Assembly (NCBI RefSeq): GCF_040436345.1
Contig: NC_133233.1
Coordinates: 960,492 to 1,024,491, forward strand
Length of the DNA: 64,000 nucleotides
Reading direction: 5' to 3'
DNA from: Pagrus major
Lineage: Eukaryota; Chordata; Actinopteri; Spariformes; Sparidae
The notes beneath the pieces are model-generated. The model ran no database searches. It worked only from the letters and a program-made list of their open reading frames with translations, and was not told where the DNA came from. Each line of letters begins with the position of its first letter. Position 1 is the first letter of the stretch. This document shows positions 12,601-22,214 of this stretch, piece by piece. Both the position numbers and the translations under genes were made by a program.

Positions 12601-12875
12601 AGCTTTAATAGACATTTTCCTTGGGCAGAAATATTGCTCTAATCGGGGACATTCACAACGTTGAATGTTGAAATGTATTACTCTAATTGAAAATTATTGA
12701 GTGTTTACATCAAATTGACCAATTGCTTAACATATTTTTGATTATTTCTTCCATCAAATCATTGCAGATGACCACAACCACAAGGGATGTTCCTCCTGTC
12801 ACAGGCTCCCACCATGCTGTCGTGACAGAGACGGAGATAACTGACGCTTCCTGTCCACAGGACACTTATCAACAG
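1653..12875 (+). CDS. KMT5A-like (SETD8-type) SET-domain methyltransferase gene
   Basis: Exons by splice sites and frame: 1653-1761 (first ATG 1659), 3801-3963, 12283-12475 (or running on to a stop at 12502) and possibly 12768-12875. The first two junctions keep frame exactly: GTGAAAG/GACGTGG gives KGRGLF, and ACATGGTG/TATTGAT gives WCIDAS. The protein shows the KMT5A layout: a pre-SET DACHHVVLKTDKTW segment, the KGRGLFTRGSFCKGDFVVEY start of SET, RLVNDKHRHPNC, then HLCLFALKDMKEGEEITYDYGE with the conserved tyrosine. KMT5A enzymes monomethylate histone H4 K20 in the nucleus. This is an accessory teleost paralogue, not kmt5a itself, and activity is inferred. Intron 2 is about 8.3 kb because of nested transposons. 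The 3' end is uncertain: read-through gives a stop 9 codons past the GTAGGG donor. Confidence 0.7.
2310..3171 (-). mobile_element. Non-autonomous hAT element with 8-bp target duplication
   Basis: The element is 2318-3163, with ends TAGGGATGTCCCGATC and (reverse complement) TAGGGATGTCCCGGTC. It is flanked by the exact 8-bp repeat ATAAAAAT at 2310-2317 and 3164-3171. Remnants of a minus-strand hAT transposase remain: a BED-finger segment (SAVWKYFKLE...NTTNLIWHI) near 2820-2955 and an EFIALDNQPTSVVED segment near 2640-2690. The right terminus carries a short GATCCC tandem run. It lies in intron 1 of the SET gene. Confidence 0.9.
3172..3800 (+). other. Rest of SET-gene intron 1
   Basis: Intronic sequence between the hAT derivative and the acceptor TTTTTTTTCACAG at 3788-3800. 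Nothing else recognised. Confidence 0.5.
4116..4178 (-). repeat. C-rich (CCCA)n repeat in the LINE 3' UTR
   Basis: A run of CCCACCCA units with two CTCAA interruptions. On the minus (LINE sense) strand this is (TGGG)n, which could form a G-quadruplex in the 3' UTR. Confidence 0.8.
5760..7782 (-). pseudogene. hAT transposase, BED-finger type, broken
   Basis: The N-terminal part 7782-7078 has the second half of a BED zinc finger (CKVCAKEIP...NTTNLIRHLKVSH). It also has the LDHQPLSVVEDIGF linker and the RNase-H-like core start (VSIGFTSDIWSS, SLTAQFIDE, EFPGSHMADAIAKAF). At about 7146 an extra T in a T run shifts frame; the other frame continues with DMFQAWGIPK and DNASNMAKAM to about 7040. A mid-domain piece is at 6904-6647 (TIATLLDPRCE). 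The C-terminal dimerisation motif (REHLFSTAGLIMDEKRSRLT) is at about 5910-5800. Several segments are missing. The protein would cut and paste the element, but this copy is inactive. Confidence 0.8.
6582..6634. repeat. (TC)n/(AC)n microsatellite
   Basis: Adjacent TCTC and ACAC dinucleotide runs inside the hAT element. Confidence 0.95.
10315..11279. mobile_element. hAT MITE with 8-bp target duplication
   Basis: Ends TAGGGGTGTCACGATT at 10315 and, reverse complemented, TAAGGGTGTCACGATT at 11279. They are flanked by ATATTTAA at 10307-10314 and 11280-11287. The ends carry AT-rich subterminal TCGATT repeats. The interior (10680-11150) is more GC-rich and has no transposase that I recognise. It sits between the endonuclease and RT of the L1, and the LINE frame resumes across it. 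Confidence 0.9.
12577..12660. repeat. Direct repeat, copy 1
   Basis: About 80 bp starting GGGACATTGAGGACAGATC and ending GGGGACATTCACAACG. A close copy is at 13056-13133 (GGGACATTTAGGATAGATC ... GGGGACATTCACGATG). Same orientation, with a handful of substitutions. Confidence 0.8.
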
Positions 12876-13055
12876 GTATGTTCATAGTTGATGTTAACTT
12901 CTTTTAACTTCTGGAGTCTCTGTGAGTCTTCTTTTAATGCTGTTGTTATCTTTAAGCAAGTAAATGCAAAAAGTAAGGTCATTATGAGGGAAATCTATTG
13001 TGAATCAGGCCAGCCAAACAGTTTAATCTACTGCACCCATAAGGCAGATGATTAA

Positions 13056-13133
13056 GGGACATTTAGGATAGATCTGAACTTTAATAGACATTTTCCTTAG
13101 CAAGAAATATTGCTCTAATCGGGGACATTCACG
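13056..13133. repeat. Direct repeat, copy 2
   Basis: Second copy of the 80-bp repeat at 12577-12660. The pair brackets the last candidate exon of the SET gene (12768-12875). Confidence 0.8.
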
Positions 13134-13843
13134 ATGTCCCCACAGTGCACTTTTACTCTGGTGTACGAGTGCAAACTTTGTGTGAGGTTTCTGATGACCT
13201 GGAGACAACTGGTCCCCATAAATGATGACAACGTGGTGTGTGAAATGTCCCCACTAAGCTTCTTGTTATCAAGGTGTGTGACAACACACAATAGCTGAAG
13301 TAATTGTAGGAAAAAATACAGTAGAATTGGGTGTTTGTTTTCCTCTGAAGTCTGGTGTGTAGGCATGGTTGTCCTTAAATCCTTGCAAGTTGATTTTCAA
13401 ATGAAATGAACTGATACTAATTGCTGCCTTAAAAGAAGGAAACCAATCAAAAAACTGATGGATGATTTTGAAAATGCTCAACAGGACTGGAAAGTACTCA
13501 GTTTGCCATTTGGCATAACTATACCCATGCAAAACCTCCAGTATGGTTCTTAAAACTGACTACAACCATGCCCTGACCAAATTACAATTTGGATTATTAG
13601 AAGTGACAATTTCTCATATTTAACTGAAAGTCTGTATTGGGTGCAAATCAATGAATGTTGGTCAAAAACACAAGGCTTTGCTTCCTCTACTTTTTTTATT
13701 ACCTGTGGATTATCAGCTACATGAATAACCCAAAGCACAAATTGAGTAAAATTACGTTCTTTTTTCAACTTCATTTATGATTGATGATACAAAATCATTT
13801 CAGGCAATAAAATAAATGTTGACTTTATTCTCTATTTTGGTAG
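13134..13843. other. No gene recognised
   Basis: Non-coding by eye between the repeat and the HECT exon. Short open frames here show no family features. Confidence 0.4.
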
Positions 13844-14051
13844 CGTCTCCAAGCGTCCTTGGGAAACTCCTGCAGTTCTGGATAGGGTGGAATGTGCTGC
13901 CCAGACACTTGGATGTTAAAGTGGTGGAGAGCAACTTCCCCAGTTCTTCCACCTGCTTAAACTTCCAGGACATTACAAAGAGTACTCTAACTTTGAAAGA
14001 GACATTCTTGCTGCTATTTGTAGCACTGACACTGGGTTTGGAATGGTCTAA
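13844..14051 (+). pseudogene. HECT-like C-lobe fragment (fish G2E3-like family), frameshifted
   Basis: After an acceptor at 13842-13843, the frame reads VLGKLLQFWIGWNVLP then HLDVKVVESNFPSSSTC. A one-base shift near 13948 moves into LKLPGHYKEYSNFERDILA, ending with DTGFGMV and TAA at 14049-14051. This is the C-terminal lobe of the multi-copy fish HECT-like proteins, in which the cysteine of the (S)STC motif accepts ubiquitin. Only the last exon is recognisable and upstream catalytic parts are absent. It points tail-to-tail at the integrase gene whose stop is at 14806, 754 bp away. Confidence 0.7.
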
Positions 14052-14805
14052 GGACACATCAATATATCACTGTACACCTTAGTGTACATTTGTTGTCTTG
14101 CTTGGCCAGCAACAAAATTTGGATTGCAGCATAAAAGCATTTGAAAGAGTGATACCAACTAGTGCCTAGTTCTGCCAGTGTGTGTAACACTGGTGCAGTA
14201 AAAAGGTCTGCATGCTTGTGATGTGGTGAAGCATTTTTGTTATTTGTTTCATGCCTATACCATTGTCTTTTAGGTTTAATCTCACTGTTCACAATTCTTT
14301 TAAAGCTCAGGAGACTGTTACAGAGACAAATTGAGTTGTTGCTGTTCTTTATTTGTGGTATTGTTCTGAAACAGGATGCATGTTGCAGTTTCTCGAGCCT
14401 TCTGATTCAGAGACTGTAAGTCTCCAATCACATGTGAAATGAATACTTCAAAACAAGTTATCTTGATAACTACAGGACAGTTTCTCGTACAAGGCTCTGT
14501 TACATAACCATAATGGTTTTCAATGTTTAAACTTAATGGTTAAAAACAAAGTTCATTAATAGTAATAGACATAAATTGCTTATTGCAAAAAGTGTTTGTT
14601 TGCAGTCATATTGTACAATGCAGCAAGTTTTATACATATGGTATAAAATAAAAATGCTGTCATTACCATTCGTTTTACTTAAAAAAAACATTTTAGACAC
14701 TTGAAACAAAGATGTGTTTGACAAATAAGAATGCGATTCAACACAGATATCAGAACTGCTAAACCATAATACCGGCTTCTTTATCAGAACTTGAGCAATA
14801 TGGAT
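14052..14805. other. Spacer between convergent HECT and integrase genes
   Basis: AT-rich, with no exon or repeat recognised. Both flanking genes end here, so it should hold their 3' UTRs. Confidence 0.5.
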
Positions 14806-16726
14806 TTACTGGAGCATTTCTGATAATAAGCTCACACTTTGTACATAAACATCTAACACATTGGACAGAGGGCCATCAGGGTCTGGTAGACTTCCAACTT
14901 CCTGGTCAGTCAGTGAGCGCTGCAGCTGAACTTCAGGGACCACAACACCAGGCTGACAGTGACCACATGGTCCAGTCCAGTCAACTCCAAACTACATGTC
15001 AACCTGCAATTGCAAGAGCTGAGGTTAAAGGGTAGGATAAAGGGTCAATCAAAATCAAAGTCTTAAAGATTTTTATGGTAAATATGTCTACAGAACTGTA
15101 AGCCATATTCATTCATTTTACAGAACTATCACTTGTTTATCATCTGGGATTCTGTAATATATGCCCCAAAAACAGTTATGGCATCAGAAAGAGCTTGACT
15201 ACAATTTCCAAGAGCTAATACATTAATTTTAAGAGCTAAGATGTATAATCTTCTCTCTAAATCACTGCTCCTTGTTTGACCACAACATTGTAGCAATACC
15301 TTATTGTGTTGAAAGTGCCAATGATAGGCAGTATAAATCACATTTAGTTCCTGAACAAAAGGCCACTATTAGTTACATTTTGCTACTGATACATGCACTT
15401 TATAATGGACATAAAGTGGAGATAATGTTGACAATATCCCATGTAGGAAATTAAAAGTTAAAGTAAAACAGAATTACTGAATAAATTCAAACCTGTATGG
15501 GGCCCTGCTGCGCCTCATGCTCATGGCGAGTCCACAGTTGCAGCGGTGACTGGTTGCCCTCAGTGCGTAGTCTGTGGCAGTTCCAGCCACGCTGGAAAAA
15601 CTGAAGGTGCTTCTGTATGTCGGGCACAAAGCACCAGTGCAGAGCAAAGAGATGCATTTCATTGTAGACAATGGCTGAGGTTAAAGTTTTGAGTGCAACT
15701 TTAATTCGGTAGCCCCTAACCCAATATTGACATCAATACTGGGTGCACAGTGTGGGAGCCGTAGCCATTTTAGCCCCTGTCAGACTGTATATACACAGAT
15801 TACAATTTCTACATTGTACAATCTACAATAGAGTACTGTGCCAAAAACAGAAGGTTTATCACAGTTTCTAACTGACCCGTTCGGACCACTTTAAAAAGCC
15901 ACCCCACCTAAAAGTTCAAAAAACCAACCAGCATTACTCTTAATTTTGATGCTGGTAGAAGTCAGTAAAACTGATTTGCATGCACAAGAACGTTGATGGA
16001 TTAAATAATTTGATCCATCCACCATTGATAAATCCCAGTTTGGCTTGCAGTGCACTGGTAGGTTAATTAAAATTGTAGATGGGCTTTTGTGACTGCTCTG
16101 GATATACACTAAACTGGGTAGTTAGTATCTTACAGTAGTAAAATCTACAATGAAGTGGGTGCTTGAGATGGTTAATGTTTTTTTCGATACCTTATCAGTT
16201 TGTGATTTCCATCGATGTGCCATAAACTGTTCGGTGCTCTAACAGAGTACTTCCTACGCCTTCTTGGGCTCAGCTGAAGGGTGCGCATCAAAACTCCACC
16301 AGGATCCACTCGCCGCATGGATTCCTGGACACGCTGTCCAATAATAGGCAAAACAATGCACAGATATGGTGTACTGAAAAAAAGTAAAGCATTCCCCAAT
16401 CTGGCAGTGAATTCACAAATCCAGATAAAATCCAGACTAGCACTAAATAAAGCAGCTTCCTCACATTGTGAGTAAATCAGCAAGTAGGCCAAATCAGTTC
16501 ATTCAGTTCAGTTCATGCCTTGTGCATTCAGGTGCCCAACCATCATTTTGTATTCAGTCATGGGATGCTGCTGCAGAATTTGGGTCACAGTTTCATCCAG
16601 ATTGTTGTCCTCTATTTGAGTTAATAGATTGTGGACTCTGATCATCAAAAATAACAAGAAAAAAGTCACAAGAGGCAACAAAGAAATGTCACCTATCTCA
16701 CAGTACAAACAAAACACATTGACCAC

Positions 16727-17115
16727 AAGGAGTCTGTTGCTCTGTCGTTAGCTGCAGTGTAAGGATTAGATTATTTTAAATCGGTGTCACCTAAAAGAAA
16801 CCTCATTCCTGTTTAGTCTAAACTCAGCTGCTGTGTCCTGTAGAAATAACCTAAATGCCTATCAGTTTATGAATTTTATTTATAATTTAAGTTAAAATCG
16901 TTCATATTGTATGAGTTTATCAAAGACTATCATGTGCCAAACTAATGCAATTGTGCTGAAATGTCACATCTGACTCTGTTCACTTTTTACTCCAGAAATA
17001 GGGTTACAGATTATCTGACAAATTGAAGATGTTAATTAATGGCACCCATGTGCAGTATCAACAAATGCAGCAGCACAAATCCACTACCTGTAAGGAGTAC
17101 ATATGATAAACTAAG
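16727..17115 (-). other. Intron of integrase copy 1
   Basis: AT-rich intronic sequence with nothing else recognised. Confidence 0.4.
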
Positions 17116-17466
17116 TGTAGCGACTAATTGTCCAATTTAAAAGGCTGCTAAGAGGCTCAGTGGGGTCTTGTCTGCGATGCGCTCGTATAAATCCATTCTT
17201 GACTCAAAGTAACGTTTTTATTGAAACAAAAAATTATATAAGTATATGGAAACAAAACGATACGTTATGGAAATGAATTGAAACGGTCAACAGAAAATAT
17301 CCAACCCCACTCACCCTCTTTGTCTAACCAGAACCGCCGTGCAACTGAACAGGTAAAATACCGTGAAACCACACCCAGGTGTTAATTGCCGGAAATGATA
17401 GTAACCAAAGAGCGTGTGCAGAATAAACAATTAATAATACAGGCCAAACCAATTTTGACTCCTACA
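17116..17466 (-). repeat. Possible solo LTR
   Basis: 351 bp starting TGTAGCGAC and ending GACTCCTACA, so the ends are the inverted pentamers TGTAG/CTACA. Flanks are CTAAG and CTAAT (4 of 5 matching). The minus strand contains CAATAAAAACG as a possible polyadenylation signal. No internal element remains. Confidence 0.4.
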
Positions 17467-18049
17467 CTAATTACTAAACTCCTACATTACTTTGTCAGTA
17501 ATATAAGCATGTTAGTCACCAGTCCATCTGTCATTGAAAACCAAAGCATATAGGCCTATATCATCAAGTATTGTTAGACCTATTCCCAGTCCCTATTAAT
17601 GTAAGTTAATATCAGTAACGTTAGTTAATTTTTAGTTAACTTAAACTCAGATTGCAGAGCAGTGCAAGGAGACATTATTGTAGGGATAAATGTTCTATGA
17701 TATCATGAACAATTTATACAAAAAGCTTAGACTAACAAACATTTAATGCTCAAATGTGCACCTAACATTAGAATCAGAATCAGAATCAGCTTTATTGGCC
17801 AAGTATGTGAAACACAAACAAGGAATTTGACTTGGTTTTTTCTTCGCACACAATGTACATAGACATAGACATGAACATAAACAAACATAACAACATTCAA
17901 CTAGAAGGAACAAGAACAACAAAGAACAGTGAGTTAAAAGGTGTTCAGAAGTCCGGACTATTATAAATATATAAATATATATTTAAGTATATTTATATTA
18001 TATTATTTACAGTGTGGATATATGTTGTTCAATTATGTACAGGTAGAAA

Positions 18050-18072
18050 TATATATATATATATATATATAC
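18050..18072. repeat. (AT)n microsatellite
   Basis: Pure AT dinucleotide run in the LINE 3' UTR. Confidence 0.9.
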
Positions 18073-18158
18073 ATATAAAGTGCAATTTGGTCTGTGAATG
18101 TAAAGACTATGAGTGGATGGTTTTGGAGTCAGGGGGGTTACTGACACTGGGTGACTGA

Positions 18159-19447
18159 TCAAGTGTTCATCAGTGCGACGGCCTGGGGGAAGAAACTGTT
18201 CTTATGTCTGGTTGTTTTGGCGAACAGTGTTCTGTAGCGCCTGCCGGAGGGGAGAAGTTCGAACAGATTGTGTCCAGGGTGTGATGGGTCTGCAGAGATG
18301 TTTCCTGCCCGTTTCCTGACTCTGGATGAGTATAGGGCCTGGATGGTGGGCAGTTTAGCACCAATGATTTTTTCTGCAGACCTTATTGTCCGTGTCAGTC
18401 TTTTCCTGTCCTGTTTGGTGGCTGATCCAAACCAGACGGTGATGGAGGTGCAGAGAACAGACTGAACTATTGCTGTGTAGAACTGGATCAGCAGCTCCTG
18501 GGGCAGGTTGAACTTCCTGAGCTGACGCAGGAAGTACATCCTCTGCTGGGCCTTTTTGATTATGGAGTCTATGTGGAGAGACCACTTTAGGTCCTGGGAG
18601 ATGGAAGATCCCAGAAACCTGAAGGTTTCCACAGCAGACACGGAGTTATTTAAAATGGTGATGGGGGACAGTATAGGGGGGCTACTCCTGAAGTCCACTG
18701 TCATCTCCACAGTTTTGAGCGTGTTCAGCTCCAAACTGTTCTGACCACACCAGAGGGCCAGCTGTTCCACCTCCCATCTGTAAGCAGACTCGTCACCGTC
18801 ACGGATGAGGCCGATGACCGTTGTGTCGTCTGCAAACTTCAGGAGTTTGACAGATGGGTCTCTCGAGGTGCAGTCGTTGGTATACAGGGAGAAGAGCAGT
18901 GGGGAGAGCACACATCCCTGGGGGGCGCCTGTGCTGATTGACCGGGTGCTGGATGTGATTTTCCCCAACCTCACCTGCTGCCTCCTGTCTGTCAGGAAGT
19001 TTGTGATCCACTGACAGGTGGAGGCTGGGACGGTGAGCTGGGTGAGTTTGGAGTGGAGGATGTCTGGGATGATGGTGTTGAACGCCGAGCTGAAGTCCAC
19101 AAACAGGATCCTAGCATATGTCCCTGGGGAGTCAAGGTGTTGCAGGATGTAGTGCAGTCCCATGTTGATTGCATCATCCACTGACCTGTTTGCCCGGTAT
19201 GCGAACTGCAGGGGGTCCAGCAGGGGGCCTGTGATGTCCTTCAGGTGGCTCAACACCAGTCTCTCAAAGGACTTCATGACCACAGACGTCAGGGCTACGG
19301 GCCTGTAGTCATTTAGTCCAGAAATTGCCGGTTTCTTGGGAACCGGGATTATTGTGGAGCTTTTGAAGCAGGAGGGGACTTCACACAGCTCCAGTGATCT
19401 GTTGAAGATCTGGGTGAAGATGGGGGCCAGCTGGTCAGCACAGACCT
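18159..19447 (-). pseudogene. LINE reverse transcriptase, N-terminally truncated
   Basis: One open frame from the truncation point ([20 protein letters not shown]) through the first Met at 19283 to a stop at 18159. It has RT blocks in order: [26 protein letters not shown] (motif A), [20 protein letters not shown] (motif B), [12 protein letters not shown] (motif C, FADD), FRFLGSSIS, and the C-terminal [20 protein letters not shown] tail typical of fish L2/CR1-like elements. There are no internal stops, so the copy is young. The endonuclease domain is missing, so it cannot move by itself. Enzymatic activity of this fragment is unlikely. Confidence 0.88.
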
Positions 19448-19999
19448 TAGACTATATAAGATAAACACAGTATATTTCCCAGTGTTATTTGGAGATAAGG
19501 TGAGCAACGTTACCTTCAATAAACACTAGCTAGTTAAATATATCTGTGAATTTGCACACATATATTGCCACCTTTAAAAGAATATAAAGAGGAAACCAGA
19601 CAAACAGACAATGTAGCGTTAGGGGAGTAAAATTAACTTATTCCGTACTGTGCCATCCTCCGACGAATTGTTCTCTCGCACACTCCCAACACCTGTGCTA
19701 TTTCCTCAGCAGTGTGCCCCCAGAGTAGGTACTCCGATTAAAGTGGGGGGTATATTGTACGACGGATGTCCAAGGGTCCCTTCTTCTGTCTCTGACAGGA
19801 TGTAAAGTTGGCGGGTGACTTCTTCAAGACCGTCTAACACTGCTGGCTCAATTTCCACATCCATATTGGCGTTGAGCTGAGCCAAGTCATCCATCAATCT
19901 ATCCAGACGAAACTGAACATAGTTGTTGGTTGCATGGTTCTCTAAATCGTTCGCTAATGATCGTAATTCATTCACAATCGCTCGTACAAAAAATGCCAT

Positions 20000-20261
20000 T
20001 ACTAAACCAGAGCTACATAAATAACAAATGTCAACAACTGCAGCTAATGGTTAGCTGAGCGGGCGGGCTGGTAGCCAACAACATTCCTGTACACGAATCA
20101 GCGCCGCTAGTAAGGCAGAAGTAGTAGACCCGAATCAAGCACACTCCTGTAACCAATCATGCTGTTGACTGAGGTTAGAACCTCCTACCTCATTAACATA
20201 TGGACACAGAAATACAGAAATAAATAAATGTAGGTGAACAGAAATGTCGAAATAAATGTAA
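20000..20261. other. Upstream region of integrase copy 1
   Basis: A short GC-richer segment (GGGCGGGCTGG at about 20058) lies just upstream of the ATG at 19999 and could be its promoter. This is inference only. Confidence 0.35.
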
Positions 20262-20508
20262 AGCATTTATTTATTTATTCTTTTATTTATTTATTTATGC
20301 ATTTATGTATTCTTTTGTTTATACATTTATTTAATTATTCATTTATGTATGCATGTATTTATTATTTTGTTTATACATTTATTTAATTATTCATTTATGT
20401 ATGCATGTATTTATTATTTTATTTATACATTTATTTATGCATTTATTTATTTATTCCTGTATTTATTTATACATTTATTTATGCATTTATTTATTTATTT
20501 ATACTTAA
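20262..20508. repeat. (ATTT)n microsatellite
   Basis: About 245 bp of ATTT/TTTATGC tetranucleotide variants. The plus-strand open frame through it is an artefact. Confidence 0.95.
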
Positions 20509-20529
20509 GTCATGTTTAGTCCTCCACAG

Positions 20530-20852
20530 TAAACTGGCTTTTACTGTTATGGGTGAGGAACATGACACACATGTAAGTGTTTCTTCTTGTGACCGTGAAG
20601 TGCCAAGGTACTTAGTACATACTCTGCAGTAATGATGGTGTTCAAATACCAGCTAATGGTTTCTCCAAAAAGACTTGCTTGCTGGAACTATACTTGTCTC
20701 AGCAGAATGTAACTTTAGAAGATTCAGCAAGTCTTCCATCAATACACCTGTAGTGTTGTGTCTCAATGCAAAGGAGAGAATCGCGATGCAACTTTGCCCT
20801 TCCGTTAGTCCATGGGAGTGGACATCATCTATTGCTTGAGGTACATTGTCCT
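20530..20852 (-). pseudogene. Zinc-ribbon transposase-like N-terminal fragment
   Basis: After a minus-strand acceptor (TATAATTTTAG) near 20853, the frame reads DNVPQAIDDVHSHGLTEGQ then ILSFALRHNTTGVLMEDLLN and SIVPASKSFW, ending in a stop. In a shifted frame the sequence goes on with HHYCRVCTKYLG ... LTCVSCSS, a CxxC...CxxC ribbon. This order (a helical segment around LRHN..., then a ribbon) resembles the N-terminus of animal CACTA/CMC-like transposase proteins. It is too short and broken to be a working gene, and no downstream domain was found. The family call is tentative. Confidence 0.45.
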
Positions 20853-21269
20853 AAAATTATAGAAAAAGAAGCATTGTATTGAAACTTATCAGGTTCTGTT
20901 TGTTTTTATTTTTCCATTACATAACCTTGTTTTGGTCTACAGTACTTAGCACAAATAATTAAATGGAAGCCACAACACACACCAGAAACAAAAAAGGAAG
21001 GACAGAAAGTGTCTGTACACTTCCATGAACTGCAGAAATTAATGTGTGAATGTTGTCATTGCATTGGTTGTCTTGTGACAATTTAATGTCATACACAGGA
21101 AAAACGAGAGAGTAATTTTTTCAGAGTTAACATCATTTTCCTCTAAAAGAGTATTTTTTATTAATTTTGGATTGTAATTATTTCCAGTGGCCGCTAGAAT
21201 GGGAGCAAAAAAACAGGAAATCCTATTGGAGTAATACAGCAAGAACATGCCCACTAATGTTTCTTAGGT
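20853..21269. other. No gene recognised
   Basis: AT-rich sequence without recognisable exons or repeats. Confidence 0.4.
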
Positions 21270-21345
21270 TTCGTTTCAGCCGCCATTTTCTAACCCCGCA
21301 GTGGAAGGTCGAGGTGAGTGGCAGCAGTGGACGGCGGTGAGCCAG
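21270..21345 (+). promoter_or_regulatory. Candidate promoter / non-coding first exon
   Basis: GCCGCCATTTTC (a YY1-like core promoter motif) is followed by a CpG-containing stretch ending GTGAGCCAG/GTAAGTCTG at 21346. It could be the first exon of the plus-strand SAMD3-like gene starting at 30695, with the CACTA-like element sitting in its first intron. That link is inference. Confidence 0.35.
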
Positions 21346-21659
21346 GTAAGTCTGCAAAGTATTAAATATGGATTTTATTTCAAATGAAATGTCAGCAGAA
21401 TTTTTGTTGGCTTACTTGAAAGGTAAAGCCTGTGCTTAACATTGCTGCTGGCGAGTTTGTGGGTCTTACTGCATAATTGCCATGGTCGATGCTAAAGCTT
21501 CTACGTAGTCAGTCATTACACTACGCACAAACTACATTGATGTGTATTTTATTTTGTTTTTAATTTACAACTAAATTACTCAATAGCTGCTTGGTATGTA
21601 GCTTAATTTACCACGCACAGTGTGTTTTTACTGCGTTAAGTCCTGTGTACCGACCATTT

Positions 21660-21745
21660 TATCAAAGAGGGTTTACTCCGAATTGAGTCATGTACACCAC
21701 CGTTTTCCCTGCTCTTTGGTTAGCAAGCATGTGTTTTGTTTTTTT
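21660..21745. repeat. Repeat unit left of the CACTA-like element
   Basis: GAATTGAGTCATGTACA and GGTTAGCAAGCATG-type sequence, related to units at 29791-29990 on the other side of the element. Confidence 0.65.
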
Positions 21746-22214
21746 TAAATTTATTTTTGATCAGTCTGTTTTCTCCTGTTCAGTTTGCAAGCACACTGAA
21801 AAAAATGGGCTCTTGAATTAACATAAAAAAATCTTGTACATCGGTTGCACATATTAAAATCATGTTCACTAAAACAAATTAAGCAACCTCTGTAACCAGC
21901 TTAGAAAACGCCTAACAGCACCGGTTTCATCTTACACCAATTCAACTAGGAACCAACACCATATACAGTCATTGGTATTTACAATTGCTCTACAACCATC
22001 ACACCATGTAACACCAGTCAATATTATGTCACTGCTAGACTGCTATCTTTTTGTCCTACCATCTGTCCTACATTAGTAACCCCATTATTCAGTGGTTTGC
22101 CATTCAAAAGCAGCTATAGTATTTCTTTCAGATTGCTAACACAGAAAAACAGAAATGATCACACAATAGCAAAAAAAAAAAAAATCTGTTTTAGCAATTT
22201 GAAGAAAAAAAACC

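Larger units (their letters stand above)
17765..19449 (-). mobile_element. 5'-truncated L2/CR1-like LINE
   Basis: The minus-strand copy begins inside the RT domain at about 19449. Its 3' tail is AATAAAGC followed by (TGATTC)n at 17794-17765, which is the short-repeat tail of this LINE group. The 3' UTR contains an (AT)n run at 18050-18072. It is inserted in the first intron of integrase copy 1. A second 3' piece with the same type of tail is at 53237-53705. Confidence 0.85.
14806..19999 (-). pseudogene. Fish integrase-core (rve-like) domain gene, copy 1, degraded
   Basis: Exons on the minus strand: 19999 to about 19632 (MAFFVRAIVNELRSLANDLE...; after a frame break, an HTH-like TAEEIAQVLGVCERTIRRRM), about 16643-16508 (IEDNNLDETVTQILQQHPMT, YKMMVGHLNAQGM), about 16335-16189 (RVQESMRRVDPGGVLMRTLQ ... 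LWHIDGNHKLIR, with the first catalytic Asp), 15674-15493 (HLFALHWCFVPDIQKHLQFF, LRTEGNQSPLQLW) and 15003-14806 (VVVPEVQLQRSLTDQE, stop TAA). The exon carrying the second Asp and the Glu is not found, and there is an in-frame TAG near the start of the last exon. Family members look like DDE integrases used by mobile elements or domesticated from them; the true role is unknown. A LINE and a possible LTR lie in its first intron. Confidence 0.65.

Noticed and set aside
15129..15341. Minus-strand 70-codon frame between integrase exons, tested as the missing catalytic exon
   Set aside because: No Asp/Glu motif, no splice sites in phase and no similarity to integrase sequence that I can see.
20262..20508. 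Regularly spaced repeats that might suggest a CRISPR array
   Set aside because: Simple tetranucleotide microsatellite in a vertebrate genome, with no unique spacers of constant length.
20527..20541. CACAGTAAACTGG as the missing left end for the TTTTACTGTG terminus at 41562
   Set aside because: It lies within the zinc-ribbon fragment, matches only about 11 bases and lacks the subterminal repeats.
20405..20632. Open frame of Tyr/Leu/Ile repeats
   Set aside because: It is a translation of the ATTT microsatellite, not a membrane protein.
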